This document shows positions 8,086 through 17,110 of a DNA stretch of 64,000 nucleotides, one piece after another. This DNA is from Actinomycetes bacterium. GTDB lineage: Bacteria; Actinomycetota; Actinomycetes; Actinomycetales; Dermatophilaceae. Made by a program: the position numbers and the translations under genes. The stretch spans positions 170,635-234,634 of the forward strand of contig JAKOPT010000045.1 of NCBI GenBank assembly GCA_029778715.1, given 5' to 3'. How positions within the stretch are numbered: the stretch's first letter is position 1; each line of letters begins with the position of its first letter. The notes beneath the pieces are model-generated. The model ran no database searches, was not told the origin of the DNA, and saw nothing but the letters and a program-made list of their open reading frames with translations.

Positions 8086-9632
8086 GTGGTTCGGCGCCCG
8101 TGATCGCGGGGCACCGGCACCTGCGCGTCATCAGCCAAGCAGGGGGATACGGTGACGTCCACCTCTACGAGAACGAGACCCTCCAACGGCACGTCGCGAT
8201 CAAGGTCATCCGCGATCCCGAACTTGGGGCCGACACCGCCCGGCTCTTCCTGGCCGAGGCCACGACGATGGCCAAACTGGCGCATCCCAACATCGTCCAG
8301 GTCTACGAGTCGGGTTTGACGGCGGATGGCCGGCCGTATATCTCGATGCAGTACTGCCAAGGGGACAGCTACGACCTGCGGGTCCGCCGCGAACGCTTGC
8401 CGGTGCCCGAGGTGCTCGCCACTGGGATTCGGATCGGTTCGGCTGTCCAGACCGCGCACGAGGCCGGCCTCCTGCACCGGGACATCAAGCCGGCGAACAT
8501 TCTCAAGACACCATGGGGAGCTCCCGGGCTCACCGATTTCGGGGTGGCTCACCAGACGTCGGCCGATGAGGCGGCGACCCCGGGCCACGACGATGTGGGG
8601 GTCTCGCCGCCCTGGTCGCCGCCGGAGATGATCTACACCTCGACGAACGGGTCGCCGGCCTCGGATGTCTACTCGTTGGCGGCGACCCTCTGGCACTTGC
8701 TCGTGGGCCGGTCACCGTTCGAAATCCCTGGGGGAGACAACAGTTCGCTGGCTCTGCTCCATCGGATCAAGTCACTCCCGGTGCCGCGCACCGAACGCGC
8801 CGACGTGCCGGACTCGCTGGAACGGGTGCTCCGCCAGGCGATGGCCAAGGATCCGAATCATCGGCCGCAGACGATGGCCGAGTTCATCCGGAACCTGCAG
8901 TCCGTGGAGCAGGAACTGCGGCTCAGCGTCACCGAGTCGGTGGTGACCGCGCCGCAGCACACCATGGATCAGGTGCCCGAGTCCATCGTCACCGGGCGTC
9001 TTGGATCCAGCGACGCGGCGGGCACCGTGATCCGGCCTCGACGCTCCGATAGCCAGGCCGGGCCAGGGCGGTCAGCGTCAGGGCCGGTCCGTGACTCGCT
9101 GGGGGAGGCGCGAACTCAACTGCGGGGGTCTGCGGTCCCTGTCGATTCTCGGGAGGCCGGCACGGTCATCCGACCCAAGGTGACGCAGGTCGATGTTCCC
9201 CCTGGCCCCGACCCGCAGGCTCGAGGCGGGACGAAGTTGATGCTCGTCGGGCTGGGCGTCGGTCTGCTCGTCATCGCTGCCGTGGTGGGGTTCTGGCTCG
9301 TCGGTCGTGGCCGCAGCGGGCCGGTGGACGGCCCCACGCCCAGTGTCACGGTGTCCGACGCCGGCGGGGGCGATGACCTGTTGCCGCCAGGTCCGGTGAC
9401 GGTCAAGGCGGCCCGGTCGGGCACGACTGTCACCTTCACGTGGGACTACTCGGCGAAGTTGGCGAGTGACCAATACCGGTGGCAGGTCCAGGGGGGAGCG
9501 GCCGGGACGAGCAAGGAGGCGACGACCACGGTGACGGCCGCGAGCGCGGACCCCGTGTGTCTGCAGGTCATCGTCGTGCGCCTCGATGGTTCCAGTGCCA
9601 CCAAGGAGTGGTCGGCCCCCGGCTGCGGCTGA
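8082..9632 (+). CDS. membrane Ser/Thr protein kinase (PknB/Pkb2 type)
   Basis: The 516-residue protein starts at ATG 8082 in an ATGA overlap. The N-terminal kinase domain (about 10-285) has VAIK (Lys41), HRDIKPANIL (catalytic Asp134), DFG, and SPPWSPPEM in the activation-loop/APE position. The glycine loop (QAGGYGDV) is slightly unusual. A linker rich in possible phosphosites follows (two similar AGTVIRP blocks). One membrane helix (about 386-407) leads to an extracellular domain of about 100 residues resembling a single FN3 fold. PASTA repeats are absent. The external FN3-like domain could interact with the giant FN3 proteins encoded on both sides; that is inference. Last gene of the operon; a dispersed repeat follows the stop. 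Confidence 0.95.
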   Translation: MSGSAPVIAGHRHLRVISQAGGYGDVHLYENETLQRHVAIKVIRDPELGADTARLFLAEATTMAKLAHPNIVQVYESGLTADGRPYISMQYCQGDSYDLRVRRERLPVPEVLATGIRIGSAVQTAHEAGLLHRDIKPANILKTPWGAPGLTDFGVAHQTSADEAATPGHDDVGVSPPWSPPEMIYTSTNGSPASDVYSLAATLWHLLVGRSPFEIPGGDNSSLALLHRIKSLPVPRTERADVPDSLERVLRQAMAKDPNHRPQTMAEFIRNLQSVEQELRLSVTESVVTAPQHTMDQVPESIVTGRLGSSDAAGTVIRPRRSDSQAGPGRSASGPVRDSLGEARTQLRGSAVPVDSREAGTVIRPKVTQVDVPPGPDPQARGGTKLMLVGLGVGLLVIAAVVGFWLVGRGRSGPVDGPTPSVTVSDAGGGDDLLPPGPVTVKAARSGTTVTFTWDYSAKLASDQYRWQVQGGAAGTSKEATTTVTAASADPVCLQVIVVRLDGSSATKEWSAPGCG

Positions 9633-9644
9633 TCCCACCGGTCC

Positions 9645-9720
9645 CCCTTTTCCCGCCTAAAGCACCCAACGTCCACTTCGCCCCCCGACAGTCCGGGTGC
9701 TAAGTGCCTCTTTCCCACCT
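9645..9720 (+). repeat. dispersed palindromic intergenic repeat, copy A
   Basis: About 75 bp bounded by CCCGCCT and TTTCCCACCT with an internal imperfect inverted repeat (CACTTCGC ... TAAGTG). It starts 13 bp after the kinase stop. Related copies are at 47488, 47839 (opposite strand), 58676 and 60909. This is the most diverged copy. It could serve as a terminator. Confidence 0.75.
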
Positions 9721-9753
9721 GATCTTCGGCATCTCCGCCACTGGCTCGGATCT

Positions 9754-9771
9754 GTCCCTTCTTCGGGGGAC
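9754..9771. promoter_or_regulatory. 18-bp palindrome GTCCC-N8-GGGAC, copy 2
   Basis: GTCCC-TTCTTCGG-GGGAC, extended by T/A to TGTCCC...GGGACA, lies 100 bp before the ATG at 9871. A possible -10-like TCTAGGGT is at 9810-9817, almost the same distance from the palindrome as in copy 1. Confidence 0.6.
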
Positions 9772-9870
9772 ATTTGCCCGCTGGCCCTCCCGGCGGGCCT
9801 GTTCTGCTGTCTAGGGTCGCTTTCGGGACCTCGTCATGAGCCCCCCACCCTCGTCTTGTGGAGGCTTGGT

Positions 9871-12800
9871 ATGCCGCGTCTGCGCCTGCCGCGCCCGACG
9901 TTCGATCCGCGTCGGCTCCGGCTGATCGCATCCGTGCTCGTGACGACCCTGGTGGTCACTTCACTCGCGGTGTTTGCCTTCCTCAACCGGGGATACCCCG
10001 CCAATCGGGTCGACCTCAACGACGCGGGCGTGTGGGTCACCAATGATGGTGGCGGCCTCTTCGGGCGGCTCAACAAGTCGGCCTCCAGTTTGGATGCGTT
10101 CTTTAACCCGTATGGTGGCGCGCAATCGGCATACACCCTCGACGTGGTGCAGGACGCTGGCACCGTCCTCGCCTGGGACAAGGCGGGGGCGAAACTGAGC
10201 CCGGTCGAGGTGGCATCGGCGAAGTTGCTCAACGACAACTCGGTGCCGATGCCCAGCAGCATGATGGTCGACATGCGAGCCGGGACGGTGGCGGTGTTGG
10301 AGCCGGCTACCGGCAAGATTTGGGCGACCCGGTATGCCGCCGATTCTGGCCAGGCCCCGAATCTCACTTCCCTGGCGAGCACGGCCAAGCCGATTGCCGA
10401 GATTACTGCGGCGAGCAAGTCAGGCACTTTCAAAGAGGGCGCGCACTTCTCAGCGCTTGTCGTGGACACTAGTGGAGCTGTCCACGCCGCCGATATCACC
10501 GGGAAAGCGGTGACCATACCGGTGGCAGAGGGGGTCTTCGGGAAGCCCGTGACGAGTACGGTCCCCAAGCGGGAATCGATTGCGCTGACCGCCGTCGGGG
10601 GGCATGTCGTTGCTCTCGACGTCATCGGCGGCACGGTCACCGTTGACGATCAGCAGCCCGGAAAGCGCCAGGAGGTCGTCGCCGGCAGCGTGCTGCAGGT
10701 GGCTGGTCCCGACAACGCCGAGGTACTCATGGCGGCGCCGAAGGCGCTTTACGGGTTCTCGGTGTCGACGCCGCAGGCTTCGGCGCGGTTGCTCAGTGAT
10801 GCGGGCGCGGGGACCCCGGCGCAGCCCGTGCGCGTCTCGGGTTGCGCTTACGGGGCGTGGTCCGGTTCCCCGGGGACGGTGGTCAAGGGTTGCGGCCAGG
10901 ACAAGGCCAGCCCCTTGACGGTGCGTAAAGCGGGCGCGGTTCTCAGCAAGCCGGTGTTCCGGGTGAACCGATCGCAGGTGCTCGTCAACGACACCGCCGA
11001 CGGCCAGCTCTATGACCTCGACACGTTGGAGCGGGTTGACAACTGGCAGGAAGTCAAGGAGTCATCCACTGACCAAACCGTTGTGGATCAGCAACTTGTC
11101 GAGCAGAACAAGGAGAAGCCCAAGGCCAATCCGGACAATCTGGGCGCACGTCCTGGACGCACGACGATCCTGCACGTTCTCGACAACGACTCCGACAAGA
11201 GCGGGCGCGTGCTCTCGATTTCGTCGGTTAGCCAGCCGGGCAATCCCAATGCGAAGGCCACCATCTCGCCCGACGGGCAAACGGTCATCTACACCCTGAG
11301 CGACAAGGGTGGTTCCGCCGACTTCACCTACCAGGTGAGCAACGGGGTGGCCGAGGAGAAGGGGGACGTCCACGTCGAGGACCGGGGGCTGGTCAACAAC
11401 GAGCCCCCGAGGCTCAAGGACGGCGCCAGCGACCCGGCCCTCACCGTGGCCTCGGGTGGTACTTTGCCGATCCAGGTCCTCGACCTGTGGCGGGACGCCG
11501 ACGGCGACCCGGTGGGTTTGGCGAGCGCGGACACCTCGACCGGCACGACCAACCTCACTTCGGATGGCCGCATCGAGTTGTCGGCCGCCGCCACCGACAA
11601 GGCAGCAAAGGCGAAGGTGACCTACCGGGCCAGCGATGGTCGTTCCGACCCCGTTCCGCACGACCTGGCCGTCTCCGTCTTGGCCTCGGACGAGATCAAG
11701 TCCTCGCCCGTGGTGACGCAGCCGGACGTGGGGCGGGGCGAGGTGGGGCGCCCGATCGTGATCAGCCCGCTGCTCAACGACATCCCGGGCGCCGACCCGC
11801 TCAACCCCAAGGCCGTCATGAAGGTTGCGGCACCGGTGGCCCCCAAAGAGGGGTTGCAGGTGTCGACGGATGTGGTGTCGGGTCAGGTGGCGGTGACCGG
11901 CACCCAGCCGGGTCACTTCTTCTTGGAGTATGCCGCGGCCTTCGGCAGTGCGGCCCCTGCGCCTGGGTCGCTACGCGTGGACATCGACCCGGCGAGTCAG
12001 GACACCCGCTCGCCTGTGGCCGTGCCTGACAAGGCCGTCGTGCGTGGCACCGGTTCGGTGCTCGTTGACGTGTTGTCCAACGATTCCGACCCGCTCGGCT
12101 CGATCCTTACCGTGCAGAGCGCGGCGGCCGCCGATTCATCGCAGTTGCAGGCGGCGGTGATCAACGGACGTTGGGTCAAGCTCACCCCGTCAACGGCGGC
12201 GTTCACCCAGAATCCGACGTTCGTCACCTACCGACTTTCCAACGGGGTGGCCCCCTCGGTCGAAGGGGTGATTTCGGTAACTCAACTGGCAGCGGCCAAT
12301 CCCGACAAGATTCTCACCAGGCCCGATTACGCGACGGTGCGCGCGGGAGATGCGACGACGATTCGGGTCCTGGAGAACGACGCGGCCCTCTCGGGAGCGA
12401 CGCTGTCCCTGCTCGGCAACGTCCCGGGCGCGGTTGCCCCGGGGCAACTCAAGGTGTACAACCCCGGTTCGAGCGACCCGACCGGCGGTGAGCCGGGGTC
12501 GGCATACGTGAGTGGGGACGCGGTCCGGTTCGTGGCTCCGCAAACCGTCAAGACGGCGACCAAGCTCATCGTCGAGTACATCGCCCAGACCGAGGCGGGG
12601 GACCGCGGCACGGGCACGATCGAGGTGACCGTCAACCCGGAGCCGTCGGAGACGTCGACCAACCAGGCGCCGACGCCGCATCCGGTTGAGGTGCGCGCGG
12701 TGTCCGGCGAGACCGTCCGAATCCCGATCAACCCGACCAATGGCGACCCGGACGGGGACTCGACGTCGGTGACGGGCATTGCCTCCGCGCCGACCCTGGG

Positions 12801-15800
12801 CCGGGTGCTCGGGTACTCGCCGACGGCCATCACGTATCAGGCGTACCCGGATGCTGCGGCGCAGGGGACGGATACGTTCAGTTATGTCGTCACTGACCGC
12901 TATGGGGCGAGCGCGACGTCGACGGTGCGGGTCGGGGTGACCCCGCCGACGCTGATGCAGGCGCCGGTGCCGGCCGCGTTGGCCATGACGGCCTCGCCGG
13001 GCTCGACGGTGCGGCTCTACCCGTTGCCGTCGGCGGCGTTCGTCAAGACCGACCCGGTCAGGGTGCTGCCGTTGAGCCGGTTCGGCAGCCAGGTGCCCTC
13101 CGGGGCGACCGTCGATGAGCAGACCAATTCGATCACCGCGGTGGCGGGCTCGGCGAAGGATCGTCCGGTGCAGTTCTCCTATGGCCTGATCGGCAACGGG
13201 GGTGAGTCGGCGCCGGCGACGGTCACGGTGTATGCCGTTGACGGCTTCAAGAATCCGCCTCGGGTCCAGGACACCACGGTCTCGCCCGACGGGTCGGGGA
13301 AGGCGACCATCGACGTCTTGGCGACGGCATACGACCCTGACGGCGATTCGCGCAAACTCAAGGTGACCAAGGTGGGTTTGCCGCAGGCGACGGTGAGCGG
13401 TGGCAAGGTCACGGTGCCGGTGACCAAGAATGTGCGCGCTGTCCCGTTCGAGGTCACTGACGAGTCGGGGGCGACTTCGGCGGCGGTGATCTACGTGCCC
13501 AGCGAGGGGGCTGGTGGGCCGTTTGCTCGGAGCGGGAAGACGATTCAGGTGCCGGAGGGCAAGTCGGTGACGGTCAAGGTGGCCGATTACGTCGACGATC
13601 CCCAGCACAAGCCGGTCATGTTGACGTTCGTTGACAAGATCAAGGCCGGACCGAACGGCAAGGTGACGGCGTCGGCGCCGTCGGGCACCGAACTGACCGT
13701 GACCGGCGCCGCCGGGTATATCGGTCCGGGCGCGGTGGTCGCCGAGTTCACCGACGGCAAGACCCTCGACGACCCGCAGGGAATCACCACCTTCGTGTCG
13801 ATCCCCGTGCAGGTCGGACCCGAGACCCCGGTGTTGCGCTGCCCGACCGAGCCGGTGCCGGTGGTCCGTGGCGGTCGCGAGGTGCCCAAGGACATCACGA
13901 GCTTCTGCTCGGTGTGGTCGCCCAATCAGGACATGGCCGCCAAACTCACTTTCGAGGGCACATGGACCACGCCGCTGGAGGGCGTGAAGATCACGAACGG
14001 GCGCTCGTTGGTCATCGACGCGTCGAGCGACGCGACCCCTGGTCAGGCGGGTGTCATCTCGGTGACTGCTGCCGGCACCAAGGCCACGGCTTCGCCGATG
14101 AACGTGGTCGTCCAGGAGGCGCCGCTGGCGACGTTGTCGCCGATCACCTTGCCGGAGATGAAGGCAGGGGAGAAGCGCGATGTGGACCTCACGTCCTACT
14201 TCTCGTCCAAGTTGAAGGACCCGCACCCGAAGGCGATCTCGATCGAGAAGACCGTGGGCATGGATGCGCAGTCGGCGGTCAACGGGATGACGGCGTCGAT
14301 TACTCCGGCAGCGGCCAGCCATGGGCGCATGGAGTTCAAGGTGACGGTGACCGACGTCAATGAGAAGAACGCGACCGATCAGGCGCGTCGGGTGACGGGG
14401 ACGATTGCTTTCGATGTCTTCACCAGGCCCGATCCTCCGGGCGCGCCGCAGCCGCAATCCGCTTTGATGTCGAGGTCGGCGACGTTGTCGTGGACGGTGC
14501 CGTCGAGCAACGGGGCCCCGATCACGGAGTATGAAGTGTCGTGGGGTGGCGGCACCCAGTCCTGCCCGTCGACGCCGTGCACGATCACCGGGTTGACCAA
14601 TGGCGACGACTACACATTCCGGGTGCGGGCCCGCAACAAGGCCGACTGGTCGGATTTCTCCGGGAATTCACCGTCGACCAGGCCTAATGCCATGCCGCTG
14701 GCTGTGGTGGCGACCCAGACCGCAGCCAACGACCATTCGGTCACCTTGACCTGGCCGTCGGCGCAGGGCGAGGGGTCACCCATCACCGATTACATCGTCG
14801 CCTACGAAGGGCGGCAGCAGCCGTTGGGGTCGGCGTTGACGGCGACCTTGTCGGTCTCGGCGAACGGGCCGCCGGTCACGTTCACCCTCGTCGCGAAGAA
14901 CAACTCCGTCCCCGGGCCGAGTTCGACGGTCGTCGGGTATGCCGCAGGCACACCGTCAATCGATGGCCCTGTCGTGCCCAAACAGGCAGTGCCTGCCGAT
15001 TCCGATGTGACCACCGTGACCGTCGACGTGGCTGGGGTCAACAAGAACGGCCCGCAGCCAGCGACGGTGAGTGTGACCCGGGACGGCACGGCGCTGCCGG
15101 CCTGCACCAACATGACCGGCACCACCTGTGTCGACCAAGGTGTCAAGAACGGGCAGACGTACACTTACACCGCGATGGCGACCACCTCATTCCTCGGGGT
15201 GACTCGCACCTCGGCGCCGAAGACGTCCGCACCCATCACCCCCTACGGCATCCCGGCCGCATGGGGCTCGGTGACCGCACGTGCAGCGGACCTGGGCAAC
15301 AATGTCCGGCTCACCTACACGGTGCCGCCGTCGCGCGGCAAGACATCCACGGTGAGCGCGGATCTCGGCAACGGGTGGGTGACCATTCCTGGTCCAGGAC
15401 CGGCGGGCGGGGCGGGGAATGCCACCGTGCAGGGTCGCCAAGGCGGCGGACAGGTCACCCTCAAGGTGTGCAACGAGGGGGGCCAGTGTTCGCAGTCGGG
15501 TGCGGTCCCTTACAACGCCTATGGGGACACGTCAACGCCTGTGTTCATCAACGGCGCCGTCAACGGGCCCTCAGTCTGCGTGGGCACCCAGGCGTCGGCG
15601 AGCGGGTGGGATGCCACCCTCACCCTCAACGGACCTGGAGTCAGTCAAAGCACTTCCGGGTCTGGAGGACTGCAAATAGACCAGAGGTGCGCCAACGTTG
15701 GCTACAACGCCACAGCCAACTTCACCGCGACCATCACCGACAGCGGTCACCCAAACGGTGAACCCGGACGGTCGACCAGATCGGCAGTTTGGTCCGCCGC

Positions 15801-16116
15801 CACCGGCCCCCCACCGCGGCCATACGCAACGGTCACCCATGGAAATACGCCCTACTCGGGTACGGGCACGTGCGCGGGTTGTTATGACACCTCCATCGAA
15901 CTGCATGACTTTCGGCCAAAATCGCAAGTCTACTGCTTTGTCAAGGGGATCTCACTGGTCTCCTGGGATGTCACTAGGGACGTGAACGAAAACGGCTACG
16001 CGGCCCCATCTAGTCAAGGAAATCAAGGCACTCTGTGGAGCGTAAATAAGTCTGGCTTCTTGCCAAACGGCAACTACTACGCAGACGCACCAGACCCCCT
16101 GTGTGTTCAAAAGTGA
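9871..16116 (+). CDS. giant FN3/cadherin-like Ig repeat surface protein
   Basis: The 2081-residue protein starts at ATG 9871: GGAGG lies 6 bp upstream and a basic head plus membrane anchor (about 18-38) follow directly. Residues 40-420 look like a beta-rich, possibly propeller-like domain. Many Ig/cadherin-like units follow with the repeated core VLDNDSD, VLSNDSD, VLENDA, typical of bacterial tandem Ig proteins. Then come FN3 units (SALMSRSATLSWTVPSSNGAPITEYEVSW and following) and a C-terminal cysteine motif (CAGCYDTS ... YCF). It is the FN3 member of the PFNA-type cluster. The preceding kinase and following MoxR, DUF58 and transglutaminase-like genes fit that cluster. The last 150 codons are visibly richer in A+T than the rest. 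The start codon lies inside a GTATGCCG motif. Confidence 0.92.
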   Translation: MPRLRLPRPTFDPRRLRLIASVLVTTLVVTSLAVFAFLNRGYPANRVDLNDAGVWVTNDGGGLFGRLNKSASSLDAFFNPYGGAQSAYTLDVVQDAGTVLAWDKAGAKLSPVEVASAKLLNDNSVPMPSSMMVDMRAGTVAVLEPATGKIWATRYAADSGQAPNLTSLASTAKPIAEITAASKSGTFKEGAHFSALVVDTSGAVHAADITGKAVTIPVAEGVFGKPVTSTVPKRESIALTAVGGHVVALDVIGGTVTVDDQQPGKRQEVVAGSVLQVAGPDNAEVLMAAPKALYGFSVSTPQASARLLSDAGAGTPAQPVRVSGCAYGAWSGSPGTVVKGCGQDKASPLTVRKAGAVLSKPVFRVNRSQVLVNDTADGQLYDLDTLERVDNWQEVKESSTDQTVVDQQLVEQNKEKPKANPDNLGARPGRTTILHVLDNDSDKSGRVLSISSVSQPGNPNAKATISPDGQTVIYTLSDKGGSADFTYQVSNGVAEEKGDVHVEDRGLVNNEPPRLKDGASDPALTVASGGTLPIQVLDLWRDADGDPVGLASADTSTGTTNLTSDGRIELSAAATDKAAKAKVTYRASDGRSDPVPHDLAVSVLASDEIKSSPVVTQPDVGRGEVGRPIVISPLLNDIPGADPLNPKAVMKVAAPVAPKEGLQVSTDVVSGQVAVTGTQPGHFFLEYAAAFGSAAPAPGSLRVDIDPASQDTRSPVAVPDKAVVRGTGSVLVDVLSNDSDPLGSILTVQSAAAADSSQLQAAVINGRWVKLTPSTAAFTQNPTFVTYRLSNGVAPSVEGVISVTQLAAANPDKILTRPDYATVRAGDATTIRVLENDAALSGATLSLLGNVPGAVAPGQLKVYNPGSSDPTGGEPGSAYVSGDAVRFVAPQTVKTATKLIVEYIAQTEAGDRGTGTIEVTVNPEPSETSTNQAPTPHPVEVRAVSGETVRIPINPTNGDPDGDSTSVTGIASAPTLGRVLGYSPTAITYQAYPDAAAQGTDTFSYVVTDRYGASATSTVRVGVTPPTLMQAPVPAALAMTASPGSTVRLYPLPSAAFVKTDPVRVLPLSRFGSQVPSGATVDEQTNSITAVAGSAKDRPVQFSYGLIGNGGESAPATVTVYAVDGFKNPPRVQDTTVSPDGSGKATIDVLATAYDPDGDSRKLKVTKVGLPQATVSGGKVTVPVTKNVRAVPFEVTDESGATSAAVIYVPSEGAGGPFARSGKTIQVPEGKSVTVKVADYVDDPQHKPVMLTFVDKIKAGPNGKVTASAPSGTELTVTGAAGYIGPGAVVAEFTDGKTLDDPQGITTFVSIPVQVGPETPVLRCPTEPVPVVRGGREVPKDITSFCSVWSPNQDMAAKLTFEGTWTTPLEGVKITNGRSLVIDASSDATPGQAGVISVTAAGTKATASPMNVVVQEAPLATLSPITLPEMKAGEKRDVDLTSYFSSKLKDPHPKAISIEKTVGMDAQSAVNGMTASITPAAASHGRMEFKVTVTDVNEKNATDQARRVTGTIAFDVFTRPDPPGAPQPQSALMSRSATLSWTVPSSNGAPITEYEVSWGGGTQSCPSTPCTITGLTNGDDYTFRVRARNKADWSDFSGNSPSTRPNAMPLAVVATQTAANDHSVTLTWPSAQGEGSPITDYIVAYEGRQQPLGSALTATLSVSANGPPVTFTLVAKNNSVPGPSSTVVGYAAGTPSIDGPVVPKQAVPADSDVTTVTVDVAGVNKNGPQPATVSVTRDGTALPACTNMTGTTCVDQGVKNGQTYTYTAMATTSFLGVTRTSAPKTSAPITPYGIPAAWGSVTARAADLGNNVRLTYTVPPSRGKTSTVSADLGNGWVTIPGPGPAGGAGNATVQGRQGGGQVTLKVCNEGGQCSQSGAVPYNAYGDTSTPVFINGAVNGPSVCVGTQASASGWDATLTLNGPGVSQSTSGSGGLQIDQRCANVGYNATANFTATITDSGHPNGEPGRSTRSAVWSAATGPPPRPYATVTHGNTPYSGTGTCAGCYDTSIELHDFRPKSQVYCFVKGISLVSWDVTRDVNENGYAAPSSQGNQGTLWSVNKSGFLPNGNYYADAPDPLCVQK

Positions 16117-16128
16117 GAAGGGACTAAA

Positions 16129-17097
16129 TTGACAAGTACCCCTGAGCAAGCGCAATGGTTTGCTAACACGTTTACCCAAATGGCGAACAACATCGAACTC
16201 GCCGTGCGCGGCAAGGATCGGGTCGTGCGCCTGGCCCTGACCTGCCTGCTCTCCGAGGGGCACCTGCTCCTCGAGGACAACCCGGGCACCGGCAAGACCC
16301 AACTCGCCAAGGCGCTGGCCAACACCGTCAAGGGCAGTCACTCGCGTATCCAATTCACGCCGGACCTGCTGCCCAGTGATGTCACCGGGGTAACAATCTA
16401 CGACCAACGCACCCAGCAGTTCACCTTCCACCAGGGCCCGATCTTCGCCACCATCGTGCTCGCCGACGAGATCAACCGGGCCAGCCCGAAGACTCAGTCG
16501 GCCCTCCTCGAAGTGATGGAGGAGGGCAAGGTCACCGTCGACGGCACGAGCCACAGCGTCGGGACGCCGTTCATGGTCATCGCTACCCAGAACCCCATCG
16601 AGCAGGCCGGCACCTACCGGCTGCCCGAGGCCCAACTGGACCGATTCCTCATGAAGACCTCGCTCGGCTACCCCGACCACGAGACCGCCGTCGAGTTGTT
16701 CTCCCAGGCCGTCACCAGGGACCGGAGTGCGACCATCTCCCCGGTCATCTCGGCTCAGGCCGTCGCCCAGATGAGCGCCCTTGCCGGCCAGATCCACGTC
16801 GACCCGGCGATCCTCGCCTACGTCTCCCGCCTCTCCGAGGAGTCGCGCCGTCACCCCCACGTCAGCCTCGGCCTCTCGATCCGGGGTGGGCTCGCGTTCA
16901 TTCGGTGCGCCAAGGTCTGGGCCGCCAGTCAGGGGCGCGATCACGTCATCCCCGACGACATCAAGGATCTGGCGCACCCGGTTCTTTCGCACCGCCTCCT
17001 CCTCGACGACGAGGCCCAGTTCACCGGCATCAGTGTCGAGCGGGTCATCGACGAGCTCCTCACCGACGTGGCGGCACCCGCCCACCGGCTGAGCTGA
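16129..17097 (+). CDS. MoxR-family AAA+ ATPase
   Basis: The 322-residue protein starts at TTG 16129, with AAGGGA 5-6 bp upstream, 12 bp after the FN3 stop. MoxR ATPases are thought to act as chaperones that mature or insert partner complexes. Visible motifs: Walker A DNPGTGKTQ (Lys56), Walker B/MoxR box IVLADEINRASPKTQSALLEVMEE at about residues 109-132, sensor 1 VIATQNP, and the typical QLDRFLM. Length is normal for the family. It is followed by a DUF58 gene, its usual partner, and corresponds to AAA-ATP of the PFNA cluster. The first codons are A+T-rich like the end of the FN3 gene. Confidence 0.95.
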   Translation: MTSTPEQAQWFANTFTQMANNIELAVRGKDRVVRLALTCLLSEGHLLLEDNPGTGKTQLAKALANTVKGSHSRIQFTPDLLPSDVTGVTIYDQRTQQFTFHQGPIFATIVLADEINRASPKTQSALLEVMEEGKVTVDGTSHSVGTPFMVIATQNPIEQAGTYRLPEAQLDRFLMKTSLGYPDHETAVELFSQAVTRDRSATISPVISAQAVAQMSALAGQIHVDPAILAYVSRLSEESRRHPHVSLGLSIRGGLAFIRCAKVWAASQGRDHVIPDDIKDLAHPVLSHRLLLDDEAQFTGISVERVIDELLTDVAAPAHRLS

Positions 17098-17110
17098 ACG
17101 GCATACCCCG

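Noticed and set aside
9697..9870. Upstream in-frame start for the giant FN3 protein
   Set aside because: ATG 9871 has GGAGG at ideal spacing and is followed by the basic head and membrane anchor; the upstream part overlaps the intergenic repeat and palindrome.
12190..14457. Long open frame on the minus strand inside the giant FN3 gene
   Set aside because: It is Arg/His-rich, has no domain pattern or ribosome site, and mirrors the codon bias of the real gene; such shadows are normal in G+C-rich DNA.
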